A stretch of 64,000 nucleotides of DNA from Bathymodiolus brooksi (lineage: Eukaryota > Mollusca > Bivalvia > Mytilida > Modiolidae), in assembly GCA_963680875.1 (NCBI GenBank), contig OY804582.1:50176646-50240645 (forward strand), in the 5' to 3' direction. A program made the position numbers and the translations under genes. A model generated the notes under the pieces. That model saw only the letters and a program-made list of their open reading frames with translations, did no database searches and was not told where the DNA came from. Position 1 is the stretch's first letter, and each line of letters opens with the position of its first letter. Below are positions 35,461 through 46,429 of the stretch, one piece after another.

Positions 35461-36996
35461 CATTTTGCATTCATGATTATATTATTTGTAGCAATAGTAA
35501 CACGACTGGTATCACATATGGAGCTGAAACTGCTTACCATTGCGGGGCACTAGAGTTCAACCTTTGTGTTACGTAGGGTTCGTTTTTTGTGTAATGTCAT
35601 TGTTTGTTCTATTTCGTTTGATCATTGCATTATCCTTTCCTTCTTCGTCTTACTGCTTCTGGATACCCCTTTGCCAACTTAAATAATTTCCTACGTTCTT
35701 GTAATAGATGTTAAACAATTATCCACCCTTTTTAATGATTTCGCTGACATCATATTATTGTTCCGACAAGTGATTATTCATTTGTTCTTGTGTACGTGTT
35801 TTAAATATTGTTGAACGTACGTGAATACAAACCATGCTGTACTTTTTGAAAACGTCAATCCTTTCCTACGTTTATACTCCTTCTTGTAATAGATGTAATT
35901 GTTTTTTTTTTAATTATCCACCCTTTTCAATGCATTTCTCTCACCTCATATTATTGTTCGGACAGTTGATTATTCTTCTGTTCTTGTGTACGTGTTTTAG
36001 ATATTGTTGAACGTACGCGAATAGAACCCATGCTGGACTTTTTGAAAACTTCTGTCTAACAGCCTGGCTACGGTGATTATACTACTGATCTATACAAATA
36101 ATATGCATGTGACTCTTGACAATGTATCTTCAGAACTGACGAGTACATGCGCTTTTAAGTATATTCTCGCAATACAAACAAAGAACGAGCCGACAAATTA
36201 CAAATAAGACAGGCCATAGATGATAATTTAGAGAACTTGAAATAATGAAATATAAGCGTATGCCAATGCAAATTTTGCGATTTATTTTTGTTATTTGTTA
36301 TCTAATTTGGCTTTGTAAATATCAAACATGTAACAATATAAAGTAAAAAAGCCTTTGCATATGGAAATTTCCGAAGTAGCTCTCATGGATCTCGTTATTA
36401 TTTTATTTAAATCTACAATCAGTATGTTTTCTCCAATACGTAATATAGGGAACCATGATTTATCTCTGTTCTTAATTTAATTAATTCTCGAAGTAGAGTC
36501 TGAGATAACAAATCACAAATCAGATAAATCTAACCTGACATGTAAGATAATCAGAACGCACGTCATTAAATAAACGTTAGAGAAAACAGAAGAGAAAATA
36601 TATAATGGACAATCCAGAAACAATTGCAAAATCTTACAATTTTGGAGAACTGAGCTATCGTATTCATAAAACAAGAACAGAGAAGAAAAGGTACGTCTTT
36701 TATTTATTGGTGCATGTCCAAATACAAGTGAAATAATGGAAATAAGGTGCATTAAACGTACCCGAAGCTTGCAGCTCTACGATTTTTAAACTTTCGAACT
36801 TTCCTGCCTTGGGGATAATAAGAGCATATAGGGTCGACACATGTAAGTTGCTATTTTTAAAAGATTTATGGCATTAATATGGACAGGAACAAGTTAAATA
36901 AAGGAATAGAAGTGATGAAATAACAAAATAGTCTTATTGAATATGAATATGTATGTAGAAAGTTAAACAAGTAGGTGGTAACTGCGCGTCATGAGC
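35461..36996 (+). repeat. A module, copy 4, left part (with PLE-like tail)
   Basis: The first 580 bases are a PLE-like tail (GTAACACGACTGGTATCACA...), including two near-identical stretches at about 35,690-35,850 and 35,868-36,030 (CCTACGT...TTCTTGTAATAGATGT, then TGTACGTGTTTTA). The A consensus begins at about 36,050 and is cut at 36,996 by the PLE on the minus strand. Confidence 0.7.
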
Positions 36997-37219
36997 AGAT
37001 TATAAAGCGCCAAACCTCCCGCTTTCATTACGACTCAACGTTCCGGCTGTCACTATGACAGTATTTATAACAATACTTGAACACAATAGGTAAAATAGTT
37101 GTCAAAGCAGTACCAAACTCAGTGAAGTAAATGTCAAAAACACTTTTACGTCACACATTGATAGAAATTTTTTTTTTACATTTTTGTTGACTTCCTTATC
37201 TCTATACATTTTCACTATG

Positions 37220-38816
37220 CTAAAATGCATCGCTTATTATCGTCTCTGCAGAGACGGAATACAGTTCGACAATATCTTGGTATCGGAGTATAAACTTTTT
37301 AAGAGATCGAATAAGGCGAATCTTATCATAGCCCTGATCCAGTAGCCTGTTTCTCAGATGAAGATGATGTTTCAGGAAATCAGAATAATTGCTACTGGCC
37401 CTTGAATAGCGAATACATTGCGAGATGTAAACACCATATGTAGGAGTTGGAAAATTTATGTTTTTAAAATTGAAATCGTCCCGTTTATCATAAATGCTAA
37501 TACTGAGTTGACCACTGTCGTCAATTTCGAGGTATCAGTCCAAAAATGATGCGGACGAAGCTGTATCTGTGGTCTCTTTAACTTCCAGCTCTGGAGGATA
37601 TATCAATGGAAGAAATTCTGAAAATCTAGAATTATTGATAGATGACACGTCATCAATATACCTGTATGTGAAATTAAAGGCTTTAGCCTCATGAATCTTC
37701 TTTTCTCTGACAAGATTTTGAAGAAACAAACTCCGACTCATATGAGTATAAAAATAAATCGGCTAGAAGAGGGGCACAATTCGTACCCATTGGTATGCCG
37801 ACGACCTGCTGAAACAGTATCCCTCCAAAGGAGACAAATATGTTATCGATGAGGAACCCCAGCATACTATTCACTTGTTCCTCGGAGTAGCATGTTTTAC
37901 CTTTTTGAATTTTGTTTGAAAAATATGTGGAATTGTAGCCTAACACAACAAATTTTGAGCCATAGTTTCTATGACTGAATGCTTTGTGAATTATTTCTTT
38001 TAAGCGGGTTTTTAATTTGTCATGCGGTAGGGTGGTATATAGAGTTGAAAAATCAAAAGGTTTGATGGAGGATACCTGAGAGAAAGATCTTGATTTAAGG
38101 TTATCCAAAAGATCTTAAGAGTTTTTCAAAATCCACATGTGATTTATGCCACTACGCAAGTGAACAGTTTCACAATATTTCTGTTGTCCCTCTTTTACTG
38201 CAGACATATTTTTTGTCAGGTGAATAGACAATTCTTTCGTCGAACAAGTTGATGATCCCGCTATGCACCTTTCTTTGTATGGTGTCTTATGGAGTTTTGG
38301 TATCCAATATAAATAGAGTAAATCCTCAGATTCTTTACCAGAGGGAATGTTTAAAGAGCTCATGAATGATCTGTGGTTAGCTAGGATTTCATCTTTGTCG
38401 AACGAAGTTGGTTTGTATGTGGTATTACTAGAGGTGTTGCTTTTTATGCCTAATGCATTGATTAGGCATTCAAAGTAATATGATTTACATACACACACGA
38501 TATTGTTGAAAGCCTTGTCCACAGGAACGATATCATATTTGTCATGAAGAGAGGAAAGGCACTTAACAGCTTCTTGGTCTTTAAATACAGACTTAAATCG
38601 ACTATTAACACAATTTTTGAGTTTGTGAAACCGACCTTGTACTAGAGACCTAATTGTTCTAACCCAGTGTGACAAGGACTCTAACTCAGGATCTTGGTCT
38701 ACTTCTCTCTTTATCCACCTTCCGGCATAATCTTCAACATCATCCATAATTATCTTGAAATTATGTTTCCAATTGATGTGTTGTGGTTCTCTGAATTTAG
38801 GACCATGATAAATCAC
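37220..38816 (-). pseudogene. PLE reverse transcriptase (Penelope type)
   Basis: In order: VIYHGPKFREP, the fingers region ending in LYWIPKLHKTPYKERCIAGS, then after a TAA at 38,115 FDFSTLYTTLPHDKLKTRL (first catalytic Asp). GIPMGTNCAPLLADLFLY follows, and after a frameshift near 37,730 comes YRYIDDVSS (YIDD at 37,649-37,660). Then come PPELEVKETTDT, a TGA at 37,535, YDKRDDFNF, YGVYISQ and a C-terminal block ending SAETIISDAF at 37,220. All three catalytic aspartates remain. About 530 residues are covered with two stops and one frameshift. The product copies element RNA at the nicked target; here it cannot be made whole. Confidence 0.85.
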
Positions 38817-38929
38817 CTTTCGGAGACTCTCATGTTGAATGATATTCAGATCACCAGTGATTACATGTCCAGATGGGTTGTATTGAAAAGGAGAGTGGGA
38901 GCAGTCACAAGTCAGAGGGTTCTTAAGGT

Positions 38930-39586
38930 ACTCTTCTATGTTAATATCTTACAATGCTTCTTTGTAGTTGCAATTTTACGGCCAATGCTGTTAGTGTAGC
39001 TATAGGAGACAATGGGAACATATTGATTTTTGAAATATGGTGGAATTTCTTTTACGACCTCTTTTCTATTAAGAATGTTGCTGATGTTAATAGCATCGAT
39101 TCCTTTGTTAGCAAACGGAATAAGGAGGAATTTGCTGTTGTTTTCATGAAGAAGTTCAGATCGAACTGGTCTGAAAAGAGGAAAGGACGCCACGTCACAT
39201 ATAATACTAGACAATCTGTACTTAGGAGAAAAATGATATACGCCTCCTTTGTCAATTTGTCAAGTCCAAAATCCCTAAGATCTTTCATGTAGTTTACAGG
39301 TTGTGAAAATAACGATTGTACGAATGTGTTGAATTCCAAGAGCTTTCTGTATATTAGAAAGTAAACCATTAAAAGTATCTTGTAACGTTCTTGGTTTAGA
39401 GGACTTTTTAACATTTATATGTTGAATTCTTTTATGACCATGGCTACGCTTAGTTCTTGGAATAGTATTAAAAAAGCTCATCACGTTGATTTCGCTGCAT
39501 CCAGGACTTGACAAATGTCCCACTCCTTTGATGTTATCATTGCAACCGTAATGCATTGCAGTACCTAACTCTTTAATCCAAAACAA
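38930..39586 (-). pseudogene. PLE linker between GIY-YIG and reverse transcriptase
   Basis: Directly after a TAG at the end of the endonuclease frame comes FWIKELGTAMHYGCNDNIKG and VGHLSSPGC...NVMSFFNTIPR, then an SHGH motif. Farther on, in another frame, are LIPFANKGIDAINISNIL and IPPYFKNQYVPIVSYSYT with IGRKIATTKKHC. These blocks are familiar from PLE proteins with N-terminal endonucleases and precede the RT fingers. At least two frame changes lie between 39,420 and 39,050. Function within the protein is unknown. Confidence 0.7.
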
Positions 39587-40021
39587 CTATCTATCGGTAC
39601 GATAAGGTGTAATAAGGATAGGACTGTGTGTATGATGGTAAATCTTCTCGATGATTCGAACTTTCATCGTCAAGCAGTGGTCATGACCCGGTTGATTGAA
39701 ATGATTATACAAAATCCTGTATTTGGGATCTCTTGCATCATATCGATGTTGGTTCATTCTACTTCGCAATGTTTGACGAGTTTCACCAACATACAAAAGT
39801 CCACAGAGTGTACATTATATGCCGTAAATGACATTTTTAGTAGAACAGTCCAGAGGGTCAAACGATTTGGTGTAGTAAGTTTTTCCAGTTAAATTACTTG
39901 CTAATTCAGGAGAAGTTATTGGCATGCAGCATGTTTTACAAGTATTATTTTTGTCAGATTTTTATTTTGCAAGTAGTAATGCATAGATAAGAGTCACAAG
40001 TACCTGGAGATTTAAGGCATT
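39587..40021 (-). pseudogene. PLE N-terminal cysteine motifs and GIY-YIG endonuclease
   Basis: The first piece (40,021-39,957) reads ECLKSPGTCDSYLCITTCK, then the frame shifts. From 39,955 one frame runs to 39,587 with CKTCC, TYYTKSFDPLDC and VIYGI, an in-frame TAA, and then CTLCGLLYVGETRQTLRSRM. It continues with a NQHRYD motif, LYNHFNQPGHD and VRIIEKIYHH. VIY and YVG are the paired GIY-YIG elements; the Arg, His and Glu expected of the nuclease follow in order. The enzyme would nick target DNA. The cysteine pairs upstream are as in Naiads. The interrupting codon is TAA, so it is a lesion and not a selenocysteine codon. Confidence 0.8.
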
Positions 40022-40022
40022 C

Positions 40023-40447
40023 TGCTATATGATTTTGAAGCTGCTTGTTCCATATCTATTAAATTCCTAACCACATCGTTGGTGCAATGATTAGAGAGCT
40101 CGACCCTAGTGATGTACATCGAGTTGGGGGTGGGTCAAACCAATGGCTAGAAATTGGTATTTGCTGCTTCTATGCTAAGTACACACCATTAAGGAGAAAG
40201 AGGAAACTGGTGTCGTGGAATTATGATAATGTGTCCTGGTGAATTATCTTTCCACAGACTCTTGCTTCAATGAGCAGCCACAATAATAATTAAACAAATC
40301 GTGTTCGTTTAGTAATAACGACCATCATCATCAGCCCAACGAACTGCAACCTATCTCTTCATGATATTGCTGAACAATTGCTCATTTTCACATTAAATAA
40401 TAACCACTCTCTCACTCCCCTATTACATACCCCTAGGAAATAAACAT
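40023..40447 (+). mobile_element. A module remainder and SINE copy 3
   Basis: A4 resumes at GCTATATGATTTTGAAG. The SINE begins at about 40,078 and ends near 40,420. Its B box is destroyed by a short deletion (ATCGAGTTGGGG in place of the GGTTCGAGTC region), so a transcript from this copy would not be expected. The TIR element follows. Confidence 0.65.
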
Positions 40448-40450
40448 CTG

Positions 40451-42781
40451 TAGCCCTTTTCACAAAAATAAGCATAGTCCTAACTTTTTCACTTAAGATT
40501 ATCGTACGACAATTCCTAAGTCCTTTTCACATAGATTATATTGCGACAAATTTTAATCTCACGACTAAAATTATGCTTACGATAAAAACATGTGTACTCG
40601 ATACCACATTATGTGATAAAGTTTGTCAGTGACTTGCGACAGGTCAAAGGTTTTCTAAGGGTACTCCAGTTTTCTCCACCAATAAAACTGACCGATATAT
40701 TGTTGAAATTGGCGTTAAACACAATAAACCGTCTTCCATGGCAGCCTAGTTTCATGTTCATTGCAGAATGTCTTTATATTGCTTTCAATATTATCTGCAC
40801 TACGATTTCTATGAAAACCTTGTAGACAAGACCAAAGAGGTCGCTTTATCACAGACAGTCTCAGAGAATATACACAAACTAAGTTATTAAATCAGACTAA
40901 CGAATAACATTTTAAAAAAAATCTAGAAATCCGAAAGTCTACATGTTTCTGACGCTCATACAAAGCGTTTTGTTTAAATAGAAATATTCTATAAAACATC
41001 CCCGGCACTAATGTATAAGCAGTTTTTATGCTATGATGTGTTTGTAGGTTTACATTGAATTTTTATCTTATATTTTAATCGCTCACCAATAACTGCACAA
41101 AATATGAACAGGTATGATTTTCGTATAGAGGAAAATTTATAATGCATGTAAATTAAAATGATCTATAATAGTTATCATTACTTGAGGTTATTCGTCATCA
41201 TCCACGCGTGGTCACTTTTGGTAAAAGCATTTTTTAAGGGAGTGCATTTGGAGTTTGAAAGAAACCTATTCCTATATATTATCCTTGTTTGATAAATCAT
41301 TTCATCATTGTTTTTCAGCAAAATATTTACATTCACATCGTATTTCTTTTACGTTCGTTTTTCAAACCTATCCCCTCTCCTAAAAAAATATGTAAAGGCT
41401 GATTCTCTACTATTAAAGGAATAGTGACTTGCCAATTAAATGTAAGTTGTTCTTATTAATCTTAATATTAGCACCTGGTAGTTTATAAGATGTTCTACAT
41501 ATTAGCAGAAAGGCATTGGCTCTGTTTACAACTGAAAGTTTTGTATGATGAGGCATCCAAATCATTTTCTTAATTCTATTAGAGAGTGCTAAGAATAGCT
41601 TAAAATAGTTCTGACAATGAATTTTGTTTATGTAACATTCCATCTTTATTCAAATTCAAGTCATGGGTACCGCATCATTCTGGATCCAATAATAATAATA
41701 ATGTTGTAGAATCATTAAAGATTTTTACTAAAAGTTTACAGGAAGAAGGAATATATGCTTATTATGTTTTTGTATTAAACATTATTAATGAGCTTGATAT
41801 TGGTGGTGATTTCCTAAATACATATATAACCAATTTGATAGTCTATGATTTATCCATATGTGTCCATGTAGTAAGATAGAAACGTACATGTATGAAAGTA
41901 ACATTAAAGGAAAGCTTTAATATGTTACTGATAAAATGTATCCCGATGTTTCTCAGATAAACCAAGTTAGATGTATTTATCATCGATCAATCATGAAGAC
42001 TAAAACAATATCCCTGTTATATATCAATATAACAGAAGAATGTACACATGTATTACCAAGAGTGTCGATGATCATCGAAGTTGCCAGAAATTAATAAATT
42101 GTATTACAAATACAAAAACAATAACGAAACGATAGTATTGCATCCAGAAATTCCCAGTCCTATAACGGCTTTTCATACAACATCTTTGTATTAACAAAGA
42201 AAAGCATAGGAAAAGAAAATTCCATCCCATGTTGTCAAGTAGTCTTTTCGATTGTCGACCGTTCCCAATTTTGAAATCTAAAATAAAAAGAATTATCCTC
42301 ACTTTTTTGTCAGATGATATGTAAACAATACACTTTGTTGCATTGAAAATGTAAATGTACTGAATATATCGTTATAGACTCTGTTATTAGGCGCGCCAAA
42401 GAGGAGTTAACAACAATATTATGTGTAGCGTCTGTTTGTATTAAACCAGATTTATTTCAATAAACATTTATCAATATGTGTAATAAGGTTTGTCATACGG
42501 TCAGAAAAAATGCGCTAACGGTGAATGATTCTCTTATTTTTAAACAGAAGCGCCAATCCATCGTCCATTTGTTTTGTTCTTTTTTTAACTTACGATAAAA
42601 GATAAGACAAATATTTCTCTTACGTTCAACATTTTACACTTACGACAGGGTAGTTTTACACGTACAGTTAGGACAAATTTGACACTTAAGATTATCGTAA
42701 GTATGTTTGTGAAACTCTTTATGATCTTAGGTTTACACTTACGACAATTTTTCATCGTAAGAATTTTTGTGAAAAGGGCTA
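40451..42781. mobile_element. Non-autonomous TIR element, copy 2
   Basis: It has the same ends (TAGCCCTTTTCACAAAA and its inverse) and the same CTG duplication at 40,448-40,450 and 42,782-42,784 as copy 1. It is about 256 bases longer, mainly from a segment at about 41,916-42,202 between two AAAGC words that copy 1 lacks. The minus-strand frame of copy 1 recurs here at 41,413-41,643. Identical placement shows duplication with the host segment rather than a second insertion. Confidence 0.8.
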
Positions 42782-42784
42782 CTG

Positions 42785-44690
42785 ACTGATTGTGTCTTCA
42801 TGTTCTGATCCTTCTACGTGGACATCCTGTTGTTCTTTTAGATGTTCACCTTCAAAACACTTAAGTTCATCAAACAGGAATAAAACTTATATACTACTAA
42901 CATGTCTGACTGTTAGCGCATCATTTTCACCTTCATCGCAGATAGAAAAAAGAGTGATACACTCGAATGTACTGTTTGAACGCTAGTCCCATGCGTCTCT
43001 GATGTATTTCAATTACAATATACCGTTTCTGACCTATATCAAAGTCACACCAAAGACAGCAACGTCATCCGGGACAAGATTGTCTACGAGTGATAGCCTG
43101 CTATTTCGATCCAGCATAAACAGGCTGACAACAACCTGTCTCACAGAGATCTAGCATCACTAGATGATTAAGAAAAACAAATATCAAATGAGCTATTTTA
43201 TTTTAGAAAGATTGTTGTATTACTCGACACAAACGATTGTTTCCCTCGTAAACACCGCCATTCAATATAAATATGGTCATTACACGAGTGAAGAAGCAAA
43301 GATGGGATTATTTTCTTCAGGTTGTAATTCCTTATTCCATTTTAAAGGGTCAATATCAGTTATTTCTGACAATAACATTTGACACTTTAAATTAACCATT
43401 TGATTTTAATTGGCTATATTGTCTATGCCCTCTGTTTTCGTGGCTTCCAAAGACTTTTATATTATTTTGCTTTTTAACTTTGGGCGTACTTTATGGAGGT
43501 TATTACAGAAACGTGTCACGCGCACTGAATTAGATATCTGCGTATTTATTTTAAACCTACTACATCATTGGATGTCGTAGACATAATTATTTTATATCAA
43601 TGAACAAAATCAATTCATTTTTACACATTTAACAAAATCTGTTTCCAGAGTCATTTTGCTTATCACAGCCCATTCAATTATTTTGTTTAATGGTTCTACA
43701 CGTGTCTGATTTGAAATGGGTAACTTGGTTAATAACTTCTCCATATAAATATGGATGAAAATTACATGCAGCATTATAATAGATTAACAATTAGCAATTA
43801 TCTTTTTACATTTAGCAAAATCTGCCCCAAAGAAACATTTGCTTATCATAGCCCATTCAATTATTTTTTCAATGATTTCACATGTGACATATTGAAAATG
43901 GTTAACTTGGTTAATATTGTTTCCATATCAATATGGATGGAAATAACATGCATAATTGTATGCATACATACGATCTTTATAGTAGTAGTAACATCTAGTG
44001 CAAGTTTAAAAAAAAATAATTAAAGCATATCGGCAAAAATGTGTTCCATAAAAAATATAGTCGAACATGACATTTCATTTGCTTAATTAGTAAGAAAGGA
44101 TATGCGTCTACATGAACATCACTCGCGGTTTTTTGATTGTGTCCGAGTTGCTCATCTTGTTATTATTTGTGTGTGTGTGATGTCCTATTAGGTGTGAGAG
44201 TTCCGTGTTGTGAAGTCCGTTGCGATTCCACATAAAGTGTTCGGTACATCTTTGCATGTAGGTGGTGGTAGTAGAGCTCTTGTCTTATATACGTTAGTTG
44301 TGGTTATTTTGCGGATAGTGGTGCCCAACACACATTGTGTTTTGTTGTTGTTTTGTTTGTCTTCAGCTTGTGTATTCTATGCTGTCAGTTTCTCTTGATT
44401 GTCCATTCGGTATTTTGTAACGTTTATGTACACTTATGCACAAAATCAAGTAAAGGAACAGCTTTTTATTAATTTTTTGCATATTTTGTTATTTTGCTTC
44501 ATAAATAATCAAGTGTATGTCACTTTCCTATTAATACCGTGAATTTGAAATATGTCAATTTACGTCCTTACATATTTAAAGTCGAATGCAAACTTCTTAT
44601 GTACAGAAGGTACGTGTATGTGGAATTTATTTTTCTTCTATTTCATTTATGAATTGAATGCATTTTTTGTAGTTGTATTACGTGTAAAAG
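42785..44690 (+). repeat. B module, copy 4
   Basis: This is a close paralogue of B1 throughout, including the roughly 187-bp tandem pair (about 43,610-43,955) and the tail at 44,100-44,420. The minus-strand frame homologous to 20,003-20,248 is interrupted here too (about 42,905-43,145). Confidence 0.75.
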
Positions 44691-44845
44691 CGTGGACTGA
44701 AGCACATTTTGTATGAAGCTACAAAAAATGCATTGAATTCTGATAATTGGCCATGAACGAGTCCCCTCCATTGTGATCTGTCTTGCACTTGTCTGGTTGC
44801 CTCTGCCCATGTGTTGAATCCTAGCTGTTTCCTTTCTTTTTCTAC
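44690..44845 (-). pseudogene. 3' end of a LINE reverse-transcriptase ORF, copy 2
   Basis: This is a duplicate of 5,600-5,755, with the same KERKQLGFNTWAEATRQ coding string on the minus strand and the same fusion to Gypsy RT. The shared junction shows the fusion predates the segmental duplication. Confidence 0.55.
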
Positions 44846-45110
44846 CGATCTCTAAACATATCTAAGCAGGAGATGAAGGTAGTTCCGCGTAGCTGGTCAA
44901 TACATGATTCAATGCGAGGCAACGGAAACGCATCTTTATGGGTTACAGAGTTAAGTTTTCTATAATCCATACAATAGCGAATTTTTCCGTCCTTCTTCAT
45001 GCAGATTACAGGAGCCGCAGCCCATTCCGATGAGGAAGGTTGAATTATTTTCTTTCCCAATAAGTCCATCACATACAGTTTTTCTTCTTCCTCAAACCCA
45101 AAACGGTGTC
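44846..45110 (-). pseudogene. Gypsy reverse transcriptase fragment, copy 2
   Basis: This is a near-identical duplicate of 5,757-6,020, ending at the same FISCLDM point before the YxDD box. It has IRYCMDYRKLN where copy 1 has a proline in place of the leucine; leucine is the usual residue, so this copy is closer to the ancestor at that site. Confidence 0.85.
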
Positions 45111-45321
45111 CTTCTTAGTCTTTCCTTTATTGGTGTAGCATTACCTGTATCCATACGGTATGTCTGTGAAGTGGGCAATATCCATGTCATCAACTGAAAA
45201 GGTACCTTGAAACTTTATTAATCATTTTGTCAGTTGAATTTCTTGTTCTTTTGACAAATGATTTTTAGATCTTTCCAGTAAATCGGTCAAGTATGATGGT
45301 ACATCACATGGTTCCTCGGTT

Positions 45322-45681
45322 TCAGTCTGGTTTAACTGTCTTATTTGCAGTAGTCTCCTCTATGTCATCACATTCTGTGTTGATTGTTTCTTCAACTTCA
45401 ATTCCTACTCCGAGATCACTACCTTTCTTCAGTGATATGAACTCGTTTGTAGCATTATTGAAGACTACTGGTATTTCAGCCTTATTAGGTACAACCACGT
45501 AAGGCATCGTGATTCCTTTCAAGTCTGGGAATGGTTGAAAACAAACATCAGTGTCAAAGTCTTTTTCAAGTTTCACTGTACATTGAATTGTGGACATCGG
45601 AGGGACAGTGATTCGCTTATTTAATTGTATTCGAGACACTTTGATGTCCTTTTCTCCAGCTTTAGAAAACTTTGCGACCAA
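45322..45681 (-). pseudogene. Gypsy protease-RT linker, copy 2
   Basis: This is a duplicate of 6,133-6,609 with a deletion near 45,350 (a TADRNEVQIR-like stretch is missing) that shifts the frame, so the open part ends earlier. The VPPMSTIQC and PFPDLKGITMPYVVVPNKA blocks are retained. Confidence 0.75.
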
Positions 45682-45729
45682 CTTCTGATTTCCTATGCTA
45701 ATTGTATATCTATCTAAGTTAATGATCGC

Positions 45730-46298
45730 ATGTTAAAGATGCAACAAATCTAGACCAATAATGACTGGATCTGTAGTATTAGCCACAATGAGCCTCCATT
45801 TTGTTTATGTGTTCCCAATTTTGAAACGGGCTATGTCTCCTGATACACTCTTTATGTAAGTAGTGTTCCCTGCCCCTTTCAGCGGAAAAACCGTGCGCAA
45901 CCAACTGGTAATTTCAAGTTCTTGAAACAATCTTCACTTACAACTTCAATTTGAGCCCCAGTATCGACGATTCCATCAATCTTGCGTCCGTTTATGGAGA
46001 TAGGCAGAACAAGATTGATTCCATCATTTTTATTGGTCTTTGGGATTTCTTTCACTTGGAACATACCAGAATCATGTTCATTTTGTTTTGACTTGTCCTT
46101 GTTCTCCATTACGTCTGAAGAGGGTTCCTGGTTCCTTGCTGGAGCCAGTGGAACCGGCCCCCAACACAGCATAGGATAGCGTTGGGACGGAGAATCAGCC
46201 AATTCACAAATAGCAGGGAGACCGGCTCTTTGTAACAGGTTATCCTGCCTTGACTGCAGGACATAACTAGAATATTTTACATTAGTTGAGTCTTCCAA
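45730..46298 (-). pseudogene. Gypsy aspartic protease and Gag-protease junction, copy 2
   Basis: The active-site stretch IDGIVDTGAQIEVVS is present, with glutamate where copy 1 has alanine after the DTGAQI. The flap region is broken by a frame change near 45,885, and the distal IIGLDLL is in another frame. The open frame extends upstream through a QSRQDNLLQRAG segment, linking the protease to the Gag C-terminus more clearly than in copy 1. Confidence 0.8.
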
Positions 46299-46429
46299 TT
46301 TCCTAGTTGTACCAAAGCCCCCTGATTGCTGATAAATCGGCGGCTGGGCTACTTCCCTGACCCTTGATCGCTTAAAGGGTTAGTTCGAGTTGGCGATTTT
46401 GATTTTTTATTTGGACATTGATTGCTATA

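Larger units (their letters stand above)
36997..40022 (-). mobile_element. Naiad-type Penelope-like element with N-terminal GIY-YIG
   Basis: This is a retroelement of about 3 kb on the minus strand, inserted in A4. From 5' to 3' it has cysteine-rich motifs, a GIY-YIG endonuclease, a linker, a Penelope-type reverse transcriptase and a short 3' UTR (37,219-36,997). The endonuclease precedes the RT, and the RT frame ends at 37,220 with nothing after it. This is the permuted order described for Naiad/Chlamys PLEs and opposite to canonical Penelope. The 5' end is truncated: the first readable residues continue to the junction without a start codon. The host A module lacks about 246 bases at the insertion point (the equivalent of 942-1,188 in A1). 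Stops and shifts are few, so it is much younger than the PLE remnants in the A, C and D modules. Confidence 0.85.

Noticed and set aside
39840..39860. Selenocysteine codon in the PLE
   Set aside because: The in-frame stop before CTLC is TAA. The TGA at 37,535 replaces a leucine in the RT consensus, so neither supports recoding.
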